A stretch of DNA of 64,000 nt, from assembly GCF_028200735.1 (NCBI RefSeq), contig NZ_JAQKPV010000007.1, forward strand, positions 186,001-250,000. The letters are read 5' to 3'. The DNA is from Streptomyces sp. ACA25 (GTDB lineage Bacteria > Actinomycetota > Actinomycetes > Streptomycetales > Streptomycetaceae). The translations under genes and the position numbers were made by a program. This document shows, in pieces, positions 9,778 through 19,263 of the stretch. Positions within the stretch are counted from its first letter, which is position 1. Every line of letters begins with the position of its first letter. The notes under the pieces were generated by a model. The model did no database searches, was not told where the DNA came from, and saw only the letters and a program-made list of their open reading frames with translations.

Positions 9778-10158
9778 GTGGTAAAGGGCTCCGGTAACGG
9801 ACAGTTGTCGTAGGCACTACCACGCCACAGACCTGAGTCGCACCGCCGAAGCCGGACAGCCTGAGAGACGCTCGCCCGACCCTCACGTTGCCGTGCGGAA
9901 AGCGGGGCGCCCCGAGAACCGAGGGGACATACAACAGATGCGAGCGCGACCTACTCCGTCCGAGGCGCGCAGGCCCGCAACGCGTCTTATAGCATACGGG
10001 GGGTTCGGAGCCGGGTCAATGCGCGCTTCCCCCCAGCACCAACCCAATCCACCCAAACCGGGCAACAGCCGGCACGTGCCTCATGTCTCCTGGCCGCCCG
10101 AGAGCCCCGCGTACCTGCGTCCGCGGAGCCCTCGAGGGCTGGAGGCGCTGCTCAGCCC
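9778..10158. other. Leader and spacer between rpsA and the transglycosylase gene
   Basis: 381 bases without a gene. It contains the rpsA promoter (9991-10019), an approximately 200-base rpsA 5' leader that could carry translational control, and a 14-bp self-complementary sequence AGCCCTCGAGGGCT at 10127-10140 just after the transglycosylase stop that may act in termination. Confidence 0.5.
9991..10019 (-). promoter_or_regulatory. rpsA promoter, HrdB (sigma-70) type
   Basis: Reading the minus strand, -35 TTGACC (10019-10014), a spacer of exactly 17 bases, and -10 TATGCT (9996-9991), a near-consensus housekeeping promoter. The predicted start near 9984 gives a leader of about 200 bases to the rpsA ATG. 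Confidence 0.7.
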
Positions 10159-11820
10159 TCAGCCGGTGCGCCGGGACAGCACGGCCGCACCGGAAGCCGA
10201 ATCCTTCTCGTCCTCCGGCGCGTCCCCGGTGCTGCCCTTCTCCTCGCTCTCACCCTCGTCCGGGTCGTCCGGGTCGTCCGGGTCCGGACAGACCTCGCCC
10301 GGCTCCTCCCCCTCATCCCCTGCCTCCTCGTCCCCTGCCTCCTCGTCCCCGGCTGCGCCGGAGCTGCTGCCGGCGGACGGTGAGGGCGAAGCGGTGGCAG
10401 AAGGCGTGGACGACGGCGAGGGGGATCCCGACGGGGTCGGGTCCGGCGACTCGCTCGGGCCGGGTGTCCCACTCGGCTCCGGCTCGGGCTCCACCGGGCA
10501 GTCCGGAGGCGTCGGCGAGGGCTCGGGCTCCGTCGGCTCCGGGCTGGGCTCCGTCGGCGAGGGCTCGGGCTCCGTCGGCTCCGGGCTGGGCTCCGTCGGC
10601 GAGGGCTCGGGCTCCGTCGGCTCCGGAGTGGGTGTGGGAGAGGGCGCCGGGGCGCTGGGCGTGGGGGCGGGGCTGGGGGTGGGCTTCGGGGCGCCCGGCT
10701 CGGACCGGCCGGGTCCGGGCCGCGTGGGGGTGGGCTCCGCCGGCACCGCCCCGGGGGAACGGCCCCGGTCCCGGTCCGGACCGCCCGCCGGGTCCTGGTC
10801 CGCCCGGTCCCGGTGTCCGGGCTTCTCCCCGGCCTGGACGCTGTCCCTGCTTCGGTCCTTGCTGCTGTCCTTGCCGTTCCTGTCCGCCTGGTGCCCGCCG
10901 CCGGTGCCGCTGCCTGCCCCCGGGCTGCCGGGCAGCTGCCCGGTGCCGTCCGGCACCTCATGGCTGCTCTTGCGGTAGTAGTCCAGCCAGGCCGTCACCG
11001 TCCGCACGTACTCGCGCGACGGGTTGTAGCTCAGCAGGGCCCGGTCGAGGTCGCCGGCCCGGGAGAGGTCACGGCCGGCGGCACAGAGGTAGTTGCCTGC
11101 GGCCAGCGTGGCGTCGTAGACGTTGTTGGGGTCCTTCTTCCCGTCCCCGTTGCCGTCCGCGCCCCACACCGCCCAGGTGGACGGGATGAACTGCATCGGT
11201 CCCACGGCCCGGTCGAAGGTCCGGTCCCCGTCCCAGCGGCCCCCGTCGGTGTCCTTGATCAGGGCGAACCCGTTGCCGTCCAGCGCGGGGCCGAGAATCG
11301 GCCGGTGGGTGGTCCCGTTCCCGTCCACCGCCCCACCCCGGGCGTGCCCCGACTCCACCTTGCCGATGGCCGCCAGCAGCTCCCACTCCAGATTGCACCC
11401 CGGGGTCGACTGCGCGAGCGCCGCCTCGGCCTTGCGGTAGGCGTCGAGCACCGTGGCGGGTATGCCGGCCTCGGCCGGGCCCGTGACGACGTCCGATCCG
11501 CCCTCCGCCGGCTCACCGGGACCGTCCTCGGCCGGGTCCTGCCCGGTGTCCAGCGGCGGCAGCTCGGTGTGGTGGGGGCGGTCAGGCGGAGTCGGCTCCT
11601 GCCGGGCGACGGACTCCCGGGCGTCCCGCTGTCCCGAGGGATCGCCGGCCACCAGCTCGGAAGCCTGCGAGGCAGTGAGCGCCGCCATCGCCACTGCGGC
11701 GACCGCGGACCCTGAGATTCCCCTGCGAACCCTGCCTCGACGCAATGCCACCTGCGCGCTCCCCTTCGTCAGCCGCCCGGTGCCGCCGATGGCTTCAACC
11801 GGCGGCAGCTTGGAAGACAT
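10159..11820 (-). CDS. Secreted lytic transglycosylase with Pro/Glu/Ser-rich repeat tail
   Basis: 553 aa. A hydrophobic export segment sits at about residues 36-54 after a basic stretch (LRRGRVRRG). A lytic transglycosylase domain follows at about 120-290 (MltB/SLT type, cleaving peptidoglycan glycan strands), with the catalytic glutamate in AIGKVESGHARGG (E156) and AVGPMQFIPSTWAVWGADGNGDG, the Gln-Phe-Ile-Pro motif of the family. After about residue 300 the protein is disordered and low-complexity: Asp/Lys/Arg-rich, then Pro-Glu-Ser-Thr repeats, ending in acidic runs. Such tails usually span or bind the cell wall. The gene lies between rpsA and polA on the same strand but is probably a separate unit. 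Confidence 0.85.
   Translation of the reverse strand: MSSKLPPVEAIGGTGRLTKGSAQVALRRGRVRRGISGSAVAAVAMAALTASQASELVAGDPSGQRDARESVARQEPTPPDRPHHTELPPLDTGQDPAEDGPGEPAEGGSDVVTGPAEAGIPATVLDAYRKAEAALAQSTPGCNLEWELLAAIGKVESGHARGGAVDGNGTTHRPILGPALDGNGFALIKDTDGGRWDGDRTFDRAVGPMQFIPSTWAVWGADGNGDGKKDPNNVYDATLAAGNYLCAAGRDLSRAGDLDRALLSYNPSREYVRTVTAWLDYYRKSSHEVPDGTGQLPGSPGAGSGTGGGHQADRNGKDSSKDRSRDSVQAGEKPGHRDRADQDPAGGPDRDRGRSPGAVPAEPTPTRPGPGRSEPGAPKPTPSPAPTPSAPAPSPTPTPEPTEPEPSPTEPSPEPTEPEPSPTEPSPEPTEPEPSPTPPDCPVEPEPEPSGTPGPSESPDPTPSGSPSPSSTPSATASPSPSAGSSSGAAGDEEAGDEEAGDEGEEPGEVCPDPDDPDDPDEGESEEKGSTGDAPEDEKDSASGAAVLSRRTG
10511..10631. repeat. 42-bp tandem repeat, about 2.9 copies, inside the transglycosylase gene
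   Basis: Units start at 10511, 10553 and 10595; the first two are identical and the third diverges after about 31 bases. Because 42 is a multiple of three the repeat adds or removes 14-residue blocks (PTEPEPSPTEPSPE type) without a frameshift, so tail length is expected to vary between strains. Confidence 0.85.
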
Positions 11821-11907
11821 TACGACACGTCAGGGTTCCGCAGAAGGCTGATCGGCGCTTCCTCACCCTCCCCGCCGGATCTCCGCCGAACATTCACCGG
11901 GCAGGCG

Positions 11908-14622
11908 TCAGTGGGCGGCGGTCTCCCAGCTGTCGCCGGAGCCGACCGACACATCCAACGGCGCGCGCAACGACACCGCCCCGGCCATTTCGCGGCGCAC
12001 CAGTTCCTCGACCCGTGGCCGCTCCCCGGGTGCGACCTCCAGCACGATCTCGTCATGCACCTGGAGCAGCAGGCGGGTGGAGAGCTGCTCCCTGCGCAGG
12101 GCCTCGTCCACCCGCAGCATCGCCAGCTTCACGATGTCCGCGGCGGTGCCCTGGATGGGCGCGTTCAGGGCCATCCGCTCGGCCATTTCGCGGCGCTGAC
12201 GGTTCGAGCTGGTGAGGTCGGGGAGATACCGGCGGCGGCCCAGCATCGTCTGGGTGTAACCGAGGGAGCCGGCCTCGACCACGACCCGGCGCAGGTAGTC
12301 CCGCACCCCGCCGAAGCGCTCGAAGTAGGTGTCCATCAGCTTGCGCGCCTCGTCAGGGGTGACCGACAGCTGCTGGGAGAGCCCGAACGCCGAGAGACCG
12401 TAGGCCAGCCCGTAACTCATCGCCTTGGTCTTCCGCCGCATCTCCGGGTCGACCTGCTCACGGTGCACCCCGAAGACCTGGGAGGCGACCGTGTCGTGCA
12501 GGTCCTCACCGGAGGTGAAGGCCTCGAGCAGCCCGGCGTCCTCGGACAGGTGGGCCATGACTCGCAGCTCGATCTGGCTGTAGTCGGCGGTCATCAGCGA
12601 CTCGAAGCCCTCACCGACGACGAAGCCGCGCCGGATCGCCCGCCCCTCGTCGGTGCGCACCGGGATGTTCTGCAGATTGGGGTCGGTGGAGGACAGCCGG
12701 CCGGTGGCGGCGACCGTCTGCTGGAAGGTGGTGTGGATCCGCCCGCCGGTCGCAATCGTCTTGATGAGCCCTTCGACCGTGCTGCGCAGCCTGGCCTGCT
12801 CGCGGTGGCGCAGCATGATGACCGGCAGGTCGTGCTCGGTCTGCCCCGCCAGCCAGGCCAGCGCGTCGGCGTCCGTGGTGAACCCCGTCTTGGTCTTCTT
12901 CGTTCTCGGCAGGCCCAGCTCGTTGAAGAGGACTTCCTGCAGTTGCTTGGGGGAACCGAGGTTGAACTCGTGCCCCACCGAGGCGTGCGCCTCCTTGACC
13001 GCCTGCTGGACGGCTGCGGCGAACTGCTGTTCCAGCCCTTCCAGCCAGCCGCGGTCGGCAGCGATACCGGCCCGCTCCATCCGGGCCAGCAGCGCCGAGA
13101 CGGGCAGCTCGATGTCGCGCAGCAGATCCGACGCGCCCACGTCCGCCAGCCGGCCCTCGAACGCCTCCCCGAGGTCGAGGACCGTGCGGGCCTCGGCCAT
13201 CAGGGCATCGGCCTCGGCCGCTTCGGACTCCTCGTCCACCCCGAGGGTCAGCTGGCCGCCGGGGTCGGCGGCCGTGGGGAGCTCGCGGCCCAGGAACTCC
13301 ACGCTCAGCCCTTCCAGGGCGAACGAGCGGCGCCCGGGCTGCACCAGGTACGCGGCCAGCGCGGTGTCCATGGTCACGCCGTCGACGGTCCAGCCGTGCT
13401 CGGCGAAGACCCGCATGGCACCCTTCGCGCCGTGCAGCGTCTTCGGTCGGGCCGGGTCGGCCACCCAGGCGGCGAACGCCTGCTCGTCGTCGGAGTCCAG
13501 CCGGGAGGGGTCGAACCACACGGCGGGCCCTTCGCCGGTGGCCAGCGCGAGGGACTGCACACTCCCGGAGCCCAGCGCCCAGGTGTCACGGCAGGCCAGG
13601 CCCAGCGGCCCGTTGCCGTGCTCGGCGAGCCAGGGTGTCAGGGCACCCGGGGCCAGCACCACTCCCTCGACGCGCACCCCTTCCGCCGGGGCCGCGGCCT
13701 CCTCGGCGGCGGAGCCGGGGTCGACCGCGAACAGCCGGTCCCGCAGGCTCTGGTTCCGGAACTCCAGCGTGTCCAGCAGCCCGGCCAGTGCCTCCCGGTC
13801 GTAGGCGGCCCGCTCCAGGTCCGCGGGGCCGGCCTCCAGGTCCATGTCCCGCACCATCTCGGTCAGCACCCGGTTGAGGCGGACCGACTCCAGGTGGTCG
13901 CGGAGGTTCTGTCCGGCTTTGCCCTTGACCTCATCGGCCCGGGAGAGCAGTTCCTCCAGCGTGCCGAACTGGTTGAGCCACTTCGCTGCGGTCTTCTCCC
14001 CGACGCCGGGGATCCCGGGAAGGTTGTCCGAGGGGTCCCCCCGGAGCGCGGCGAAGTCGGGGTACCGCTCGGGCGAGAGGCCGTACTTCTCGGTGACCTT
14101 CTCCGGGGTGAAGCGGGTCAGCTCCGAGACGCCTTTCGTCGGGTAGAGCACGGTCACCCGGTCACTCACCAACTGGAAGGAGTCCCGGTCACCGGTGACG
14201 ATCAGCACCTCGAAGCCCTCGGCAGCCGCCCGGGTGGCCAGGGTGGCGATCACATCGTCCGCCTCGAACCCGTCGACCGCGAAACGCCGCACGTTCATCG
14301 CGTCCAGCAGCTCGCCCAGCCGCTCGACCTGCCCCTTGAACTCGTCAGGGGTCTTGGAACGCGTGGCCTTGTAGTCGGAGAAGCGCTCCGAACGCCAGGT
14401 CTTGCGCGAGACGTCGAAGGCGACCGCCAGGTGGGTGGGAGCCTCGTCGCGCAAAGTGTTCACCAGCATGGAGGTGAAGCCGTAGACGGCGTTGGTCGTC
14501 TGGCCCCCCGCGGTGGTGAAGTTCTCCGCGGGCAGTGCGAAGAAGGCCCGGTAGGCCAGGGAGTGCCCGTCGAGCAGCATCAGGCGGGGCGCGGTCGTCG
14601 TCTTCGGTGCGTTGTCAGCCAC
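11908..14622 (-). CDS. polA: DNA polymerase I
   Basis: 904 aa. The N-terminal 5'-3' exonuclease/flap domain spans residues ~10-300 (LLDGHSLAYRAFFALP; GFEADDVIATLAT; VTGDRDSFQLV; GIPGVGEKTAAKWL helix-hairpin-helix). A degenerate 3'-5' exonuclease domain follows at ~320-500 and lacks the DxE metal ligands of E. coli Pol I, so proofreading is probably absent, as in other actinobacterial PolA. The polymerase domain has motif A DYSQIELRVMAHL, motif B RRKTKAMSYGLAYG and motif C VHDEIVLEV. It fills Okazaki and repair gaps. It is divergent from the YdeP-type gene. Confidence 0.97.
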   Translation of the reverse strand: MADNAPKTTTAPRLMLLDGHSLAYRAFFALPAENFTTAGGQTTNAVYGFTSMLVNTLRDEAPTHLAVAFDVSRKTWRSERFSDYKATRSKTPDEFKGQVERLGELLDAMNVRRFAVDGFEADDVIATLATRAAAEGFEVLIVTGDRDSFQLVSDRVTVLYPTKGVSELTRFTPEKVTEKYGLSPERYPDFAALRGDPSDNLPGIPGVGEKTAAKWLNQFGTLEELLSRADEVKGKAGQNLRDHLESVRLNRVLTEMVRDMDLEAGPADLERAAYDREALAGLLDTLEFRNQSLRDRLFAVDPGSAAEEAAAPAEGVRVEGVVLAPGALTPWLAEHGNGPLGLACRDTWALGSGSVQSLALATGEGPAVWFDPSRLDSDDEQAFAAWVADPARPKTLHGAKGAMRVFAEHGWTVDGVTMDTALAAYLVQPGRRSFALEGLSVEFLGRELPTAADPGGQLTLGVDEESEAAEADALMAEARTVLDLGEAFEGRLADVGASDLLRDIELPVSALLARMERAGIAADRGWLEGLEQQFAAAVQQAVKEAHASVGHEFNLGSPKQLQEVLFNELGLPRTKKTKTGFTTDADALAWLAGQTEHDLPVIMLRHREQARLRSTVEGLIKTIATGGRIHTTFQQTVAATGRLSSTDPNLQNIPVRTDEGRAIRRGFVVGEGFESLMTADYSQIELRVMAHLSEDAGLLEAFTSGEDLHDTVASQVFGVHREQVDPEMRRKTKAMSYGLAYGLSAFGLSQQLSVTPDEARKLMDTYFERFGGVRDYLRRVVVEAGSLGYTQTMLGRRRYLPDLTSSNRQRREMAERMALNAPIQGTAADIVKLAMLRVDEALRREQLSTRLLLQVHDEIVLEVAPGERPRVEELVRREMAGAVSLRAPLDVSVGSGDSWETAAH

Positions 14623-14725
14623 GGGGCGATCCTTTCACGGACCTCCGACAGTCCGGCTCGTGCCGTGGCAGGGCGCCCCGTGCGACGATGCCAGGAGTGC
14701 CGTGCACCCGAAGGAGTACCGCCCC

Positions 14726-16996
14726 ATGCCGAGCAAACCGCCTTCCGGGGACCCCGTGCAGGACGCCCCCGAGGTCTCCGGGCCCCAGCACGCCGCGGCC
14801 GGGCCGGCCGCCGTCGGCCACACCCTGCGCATGGTCCGCGAGCAGATGGGCGTCACCCGCGCCGCGCGCACCCTCCTGCGGGTCAACCAGCCCGACGGCT
14901 TCGACTGTCCCGGCTGCGCGTGGCCCGAGCCCGGCAAGCCGCACACCGCGGAGTTCTGCGAGAACGGCGCCAAGGCGGTCGCCGAGGAAGCCACCCGGCT
15001 GCGGGTGACCCCCGCCTTCTTCGAGGAGCACCCGCTGCCGGACCTGGCCGGCCGCTCCGGATACTGGCTGGGCCGGCAGGGCCGTCTCACCCACCCCATG
15101 TACCTGGCCGAGGGCGACGACCACTACCGGCCGATCGGCTGGTCCGCGGCACTGGACCTGATCGCCGAGGAGCTGCGGAGCCTGTCCGGCCCCGACGAGG
15201 CGGTCTTCTACACCTCCGGGCGCACGTCCAACGAGGCCGCTTTCCTGTACCAGCTGTTCGCACGCGAGTTCGGCACCAACAACCTGCCCGACTGCTCCAA
15301 CATGTGTCACGAGTCCTCCGGATCGGCCCTGACCGAGACCCTCGGCGTCGGCAAGGGCAGCGTGCTCCTGGAGGACCTCCACCGGGCGGATCTGATCATC
15401 GTCGCCGGGCAGAACCCCGGCACCAACCACCCGCGCATGCTCAGCGCCCTGGAACGGGCCAAGCAGTCCGGGGCGAGGATCATCACGGTCAACCCGCTCC
15501 CCGAGGCGGGCATGGAGCGGTTCAAGAACCCGCAGACGGCCCGCGGCCTCGCCGGCGGCGGCACCGCCCTGACCGATCTCTTCCTGCAGATCCGGCTCGG
15601 CGGCGACCAGGCCCTCTTCCGGATGCTCAACAAGCTCCTCATCGACACCCCGGGCGCCGTCGACGAGGACTTCGTCCGCGACCACACCCTCGGCTACGAG
15701 ACTCTCGCGGACGCCGCCCGTGCCACCGGCTGGGACGAGACCCTGCGCGCCACCGGCCTGGACCGCGAGGCGATCGAGCAGGCCCTGGCGATGATCCTGG
15801 CCTCGGAGCGGACCATCGTCTGCTGGGCCATGGGCCTCACACAGCACAAGCACGCCGTGCCCACCGTCAAGGAAGTGGTCAACTTCCTCCTGCTGCGCGG
15901 CAACATCGGCCGCCCCGGCGCCGGAGTATGTCCCGTCCGGGGCCACAGCAACGTGCAGGGTGACCGCACCATGGGCATCTTCGAACGGCCGGCCGCCGCC
16001 TTCCTCGACGCCCTGGGGGCGGAGTTCGGCTTCGACCCGCCGCGCGAGCACGGGCTCGACACCGTCCGCTCCATCCGCGCCCTGCGCGACGGCCGGGTGA
16101 AGGTCTTCTTCGCCATGGGAGGCAACTTCGTCGCGGCCTCCCCCGACACCGCCGTGACCGAGGACGCCATGCGCCGGGCCCGGCTCACCGTCCACGTCTC
16201 CACCAAGCTCAACCGCTCGCACTGCGTCACCGGCACCCGCGCCCTCATCCTGCCGACCCTCGGCCGCACCGAACGCGACACCCAGGCGAGCGGCGACCAG
16301 GTGGTCACCGTCGAGGACTCCATGGGCATGGTGCACGCCTCGCGCGGGCGCCTGGCACCGGCCGACCCCGGCCTGCTCTCCGAGACCGCCATCGTCTGCC
16401 GCCTCGCCCGCCGCGTGCTCCCGGCCTCGCGCACCCCCTGGGAGCAGTTCGAACGGGACTACGCCACCATCCGCGACCGGATCGCCCGGGTCATCCCCGG
16501 CTTCGAGGACTTCAACCACCGCATCACCGCCCCCGGCGGATTCGCCCTGCCGCATGCCCCGCGCGACAGCCGGAGCTTCCCCACCCCCAGCGGCAGGGCC
16601 CACTTCACCGCCGCCCCCGTGGAACACCCCCATGTGCCCGAGGGCCGGCTGCTGCTGCAGACGCTGCGCTCCCACGACCAGTACAACACCACCGTGTACG
16701 GGCTCGACGACCGCTACCGAGGCATCAAGGGCGGCCGCCGGGTCGTCCTCGTGCACCCCGAGGACGCCCGGGCTCTCGGGTTCGCCGACGGCGCCTACGC
16801 GGACCTCACCAGCGAGTGGACGGACGGCACGACGCGCACCGCCCCCGGATTCCGCGTCGTCCACTACCCCACCGCCCGTGGCTGCGCCGCCGCCTACTTT
16901 CCCGAAGCCAACGTCCTCGTCCCGCTCGACGCGACCGCCGATACCAGCAACACCCCCGCCGGCAAGTCCGTGGTGATCCGCCTCACGCCCGCCTGA
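14726..16996 (+). CDS. FdhF/YdeP-type molybdopterin oxidoreductase
   Basis: 756-aa cytoplasmic oxidoreductase of the DMSO-reductase superfamily, YdeP branch (formate-dehydrogenase-alpha-like). It starts after a GAAGGAG box (ATG 14726) and keeps an N-terminal CPGCAWPEP motif but lacks the classical CxxCxxxC Fe-S ligand set of true formate dehydrogenases. Landmarks are WSAALDLIAEEL, YTSGRTSNEAAFLYQLFAREFGT, the molybdenum-ligand region SNMCHESSG (Cys in place of SeCys), GQNPGTNHPRM and WAMGLTQHKHAVPTV. E. coli YdeP is linked to acid resistance, but the physiological substrate of this branch is unknown. The thioesterase gene follows 74 bases downstream on the same strand. Confidence 0.88.
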   Translation: MPSKPPSGDPVQDAPEVSGPQHAAAGPAAVGHTLRMVREQMGVTRAARTLLRVNQPDGFDCPGCAWPEPGKPHTAEFCENGAKAVAEEATRLRVTPAFFEEHPLPDLAGRSGYWLGRQGRLTHPMYLAEGDDHYRPIGWSAALDLIAEELRSLSGPDEAVFYTSGRTSNEAAFLYQLFAREFGTNNLPDCSNMCHESSGSALTETLGVGKGSVLLEDLHRADLIIVAGQNPGTNHPRMLSALERAKQSGARIITVNPLPEAGMERFKNPQTARGLAGGGTALTDLFLQIRLGGDQALFRMLNKLLIDTPGAVDEDFVRDHTLGYETLADAARATGWDETLRATGLDREAIEQALAMILASERTIVCWAMGLTQHKHAVPTVKEVVNFLLLRGNIGRPGAGVCPVRGHSNVQGDRTMGIFERPAAAFLDALGAEFGFDPPREHGLDTVRSIRALRDGRVKVFFAMGGNFVAASPDTAVTEDAMRRARLTVHVSTKLNRSHCVTGTRALILPTLGRTERDTQASGDQVVTVEDSMGMVHASRGRLAPADPGLLSETAIVCRLARRVLPASRTPWEQFERDYATIRDRIARVIPGFEDFNHRITAPGGFALPHAPRDSRSFPTPSGRAHFTAAPVEHPHVPEGRLLLQTLRSHDQYNTTVYGLDDRYRGIKGGRRVVLVHPEDARALGFADGAYADLTSEWTDGTTRTAPGFRVVHYPTARGCAAAYFPEANVLVPLDATADTSNTPAGKSVVIRLTPA

Positions 16997-17070
16997 GCAC
17001 CGGTGGCCACCCGGCCGGTGATAGGAACGGTGTCATCCTCCCGACTGAGCACGATCGGAGCCGGAGCCTC

Positions 17071-17532
17071 ATGGGCGAGCAGGCCAGCACGCATTTCCCG
17101 CAGGAGATCCTCGACCAGTGGTCCGGGCTCGGCATCGACCTGCCCGCGCTGTTCTCCGCGGGGAACCTGGGCACCAGGATGGGCCTGCGGGTCCTGCACG
17201 CCGCCCCCGACAAGGTGACCGGCACCCTGCCCGTCGAGGGCAACACCCAGCCCTACGGCCTGCTGCACGGCGGTGCCTCCGCCGTCCTGGCCGAGACCCT
17301 GGGGTCCATCGGCGCCATGCTGCACGGCGGCCCCGGCAAGCTGGCCGTCGGGGTCGATCTCAACTGCACCCATCACCGGGGGCTGCGTTCCGGTCTCATC
17401 ACCGGCACCGCCACCCCCCTGCACACCGGCCGCACCTCCGCGACCTACGACATCACCATCACGGACGACAACGACCGCCGCGTCTGCACCGCCCGCCTCA
17501 CCTGCGCCCTCCGCGAGAACCAGCCCGGCTGA
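17071..17532 (+). CDS. Hotdog-fold thioesterase, PaaI family
   Basis: 153-aa single hotdog domain. The PaaI signature is NTQPYGLLHGGASAVLAETLGSIGAM, where HGG and the following Glu supply the oxyanion hole and catalytic base that hydrolyse acyl-CoA thioesters; GVDLNCTHHRG forms the following strand. The ATG at 17071 follows GGAG and starts a compact protein of normal family length, whereas the upstream in-frame extension lies in the intergenic stretch. The natural acyl-CoA (often aryl- or hydroxybenzoyl-CoA in this family) is not predictable. It is possibly cotranscribed with the oxidoreductase and is convergent with livF. Confidence 0.88.
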   Translation: MGEQASTHFPQEILDQWSGLGIDLPALFSAGNLGTRMGLRVLHAAPDKVTGTLPVEGNTQPYGLLHGGASAVLAETLGSIGAMLHGGPGKLAVGVDLNCTHHRGLRSGLITGTATPLHTGRTSATYDITITDDNDRRVCTARLTCALRENQPG

Positions 17533-17554
17533 ACCCCGCAGGTCCTGCGTGGCG

Positions 17555-17582
17555 GGGCCCCCGTGCCGAAGCACGGGGGCCC
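17555..17582. terminator. Bidirectional terminator between thioesterase gene and livF
   Basis: Perfect 12-bp stem gggcccccgtgc / gcacgggggccc with a CGAA tetraloop at 17567-17570, placed 22 bases after the thioesterase stop and just before the livF stop, in a convergent gap. Confidence 0.8.
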
Positions 17583-17587
17583 ACGCG

Positions 17588-18364
17588 TCACTCCGCCTCG
17601 ACATGCTCCCCGAGGTACGCCGCCCTGATCCGCGGATCCGACAGCAGCGACGACGCAGCGTCCGACATCACCACCGAACCGGTCTCCAGCACATAGCCGC
17701 GGTTCGCCAGCTGCAGGGCCTGAGAGGCGTTCTGTTCGACCAGCAGCAGCGTCGTCCCCTGCTCGTTGACCTCGCGGAGGATCTCGAAGATCTGCTGCAC
17801 GATCAGCGGCGCCAGCCCCATCGACGGCTCGTCCAGCAGCAGCAGCTCCGGTTTGCCCATCAGGGCACGGCCGATCGCCAGCATCTGCTGCTCACCGCCG
17901 GACAGCGTCCCGGCGATCTGCTTGCGGCGCTCCGCGAGCACCGGGAACAGGGTGAACACCCGCTCCACGTCCGCCGGATCGGGGCGCCGCAGCCGGTAGG
18001 CCCCCATGTGGAGGTTCTCCAGGATGGTCATCCGGGCGAACACCCGGCGCCCCTCCGGCACGTGACCGAGCCCGAACTGCACGAGCTCGTGCGACTTGAT
18101 GCCGTCGATGCGCTCGCCGTGCAGCAGCACCTGACCGGTGTTCGGCGTCAGCATCCCCGACACCGTCTTCAGGGTCGTGGACTTCCCGGCGCCGTTGGCC
18201 CCGAGCAGTGCCACCACTTCACCCCGGCCCACCGTGAGATCGATGCCCTTGAGCGCCTCGATCGCCCCGTACGACACCCGGAGGTCCCTCAGCTCCAGCA
18301 GCGCCGGTTCCCCGCCCGCCACAACGGCGCCGGCCGGCTCCTTCTCCACCTGCGGCGCGCTCAT
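17588..18364 (-). CDS. livF: Branched-chain amino acid ABC transporter, ATP-binding subunit LivF
   Basis: 258-aa ABC ATPase of the LivF group, one of two ATPases powering branched-chain amino acid or related hydrophobic substrate uptake. Walker A is GANGAGKST, the signature is LSGGEQQML and Walker B LLLLDEPSMGLAP, followed by the switch histidine region (LLVEQNASQAL). The start overlaps the livG stop by four bases (ATGA), so it is translationally coupled as the last gene of the operon. Confidence 0.93.
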   Translation of the reverse strand: MSAPQVEKEPAGAVVAGGEPALLELRDLRVSYGAIEALKGIDLTVGRGEVVALLGANGAGKSTTLKTVSGMLTPNTGQVLLHGERIDGIKSHELVQFGLGHVPEGRRVFARMTILENLHMGAYRLRRPDPADVERVFTLFPVLAERRKQIAGTLSGGEQQMLAIGRALMGKPELLLLDEPSMGLAPLIVQQIFEILREVNEQGTTLLLVEQNASQALQLANRGYVLETGSVVMSDAASSLLSDPRIRAAYLGEHVEAE

Positions 18365-19263
18365 GCCCGCTCCTCCCGCTCCCGGTGTTCGGCCTGTACC
18401 GCGGCCGCTTCCTCCACCGCCGCGGAGTCCTCCTCGGGCGACGCCCCCAGATATGCCTCGATGACGGCAGGTTCCCGCTGCACCTGGGCCGGTGTGCCCT
18501 CGGCAATCTTCTGACCGAAGTTCAGCACCACCACCCGGTGGGCCACCGACATCACCAGCCGCATGTCGTGCTCGATCAGCAGCACGCTGACACCGAGGTC
18601 CTCGTTGATCCGCCGGATCAGCTCCTCCAGGTCGTGCTTCTCCGTCGGGTTGGTGCCCGCCGCCGGCTCGTCCAGCAGCAGCAGCTCCGGCGCGGTCGCC
18701 AGCCCTCGGGCGATCTCCAGCCGCCGCTGCTCGCCATAGCTCAGCGAAGCGGCCAGCTCGTTCAGCCGGTGCTCCAGCCCGACGAACGCGAGCACCTCGT
18801 GCGCCCTGCGGTCGCTCTCCCGCTCGTCCCGCCGGGCGTTCGGCAGCCCCAGCATGATCGAGACGGCGTCCGTCTTCTGCCGGGTCTCCACCGCGATCTT
18901 GACGTTCTCCAGAGCGGTCAGCGCGCCGAAGAGCCGGATGTTCTGGAAGGTGCGGGCCAGCCCCAGCCTGCTCACCACGTGCGGTTTGCGGCCCCGCAGC
19001 TCGTGTTCGCCCCCGGCCCGGGGCCGGAACGTGATGGTGCCCTCCTGCGGCACATAGGCCCCGGTCAGCGAGTTGAACAGTGAGGTCTTGCCCGCACCGT
19101 TCGGGCCGATGATGGCCAGGATCTCACCGCGCCGCATGCGCAGGGCGATCCGGTCGAGACTGGTCAGCCCGCCGAACCGGAGGGTCACCCCCGAGGTCTC
19201 CAGCACATGCTCGTCCGCCGTGGCCGGCGGCTCTCCGCCGGTCTGCTGCATTTCGGTCGTCAT
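18361..19263 (-). CDS. livG: Branched-chain amino acid ABC transporter, ATP-binding subunit LivG
   Basis: 300-aa ABC ATPase of the LivG group. Walker A GPNGAGKTS, the LivG-specific insert with RTFQNIRLFGALTALENV, signature LSYGEQRRLEIARGL, Walker B LLLLDEPAAGTNP and the H-loop LLIEHDMRLVM are all present. A C-terminal extension of about 30 residues (SPEEDSAAVEEAAAVQAEHRE) is acidic and not needed for the fold. Four-base overlaps join it to livM upstream and livF downstream. Confidence 0.93.
   Translation of the reverse strand: MTTEMQQTGGEPPATADEHVLETSGVTLRFGGLTSLDRIALRMRRGEILAIIGPNGAGKTSLFNSLTGAYVPQEGTITFRPRAGGEHELRGRKPHVVSRLGLARTFQNIRLFGALTALENVKIAVETRQKTDAVSIMLGLPNARRDERESDRRAHEVLAFVGLEHRLNELAASLSYGEQRRLEIARGLATAPELLLLDEPAAGTNPTEKHDLEELIRRINEDLGVSVLLIEHDMRLVMSVAHRVVVLNFGQKIAEGTPAQVQREPAVIEAYLGASPEEDSAAVEEAAAVQAEHREREERA

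Noticed and set aside
11911..15963. Plus-strand open frame of about 1350 codons
   Set aside because: It runs antisense to polA and out of frame through the molybdopterin gene; composition is not protein-like.
14726..16996. Calling this gene formate dehydrogenase
   Set aside because: The full Fe-S cysteine set and selenocysteine/Cys context of formate dehydrogenase are missing; YdeP-type is the safer label.
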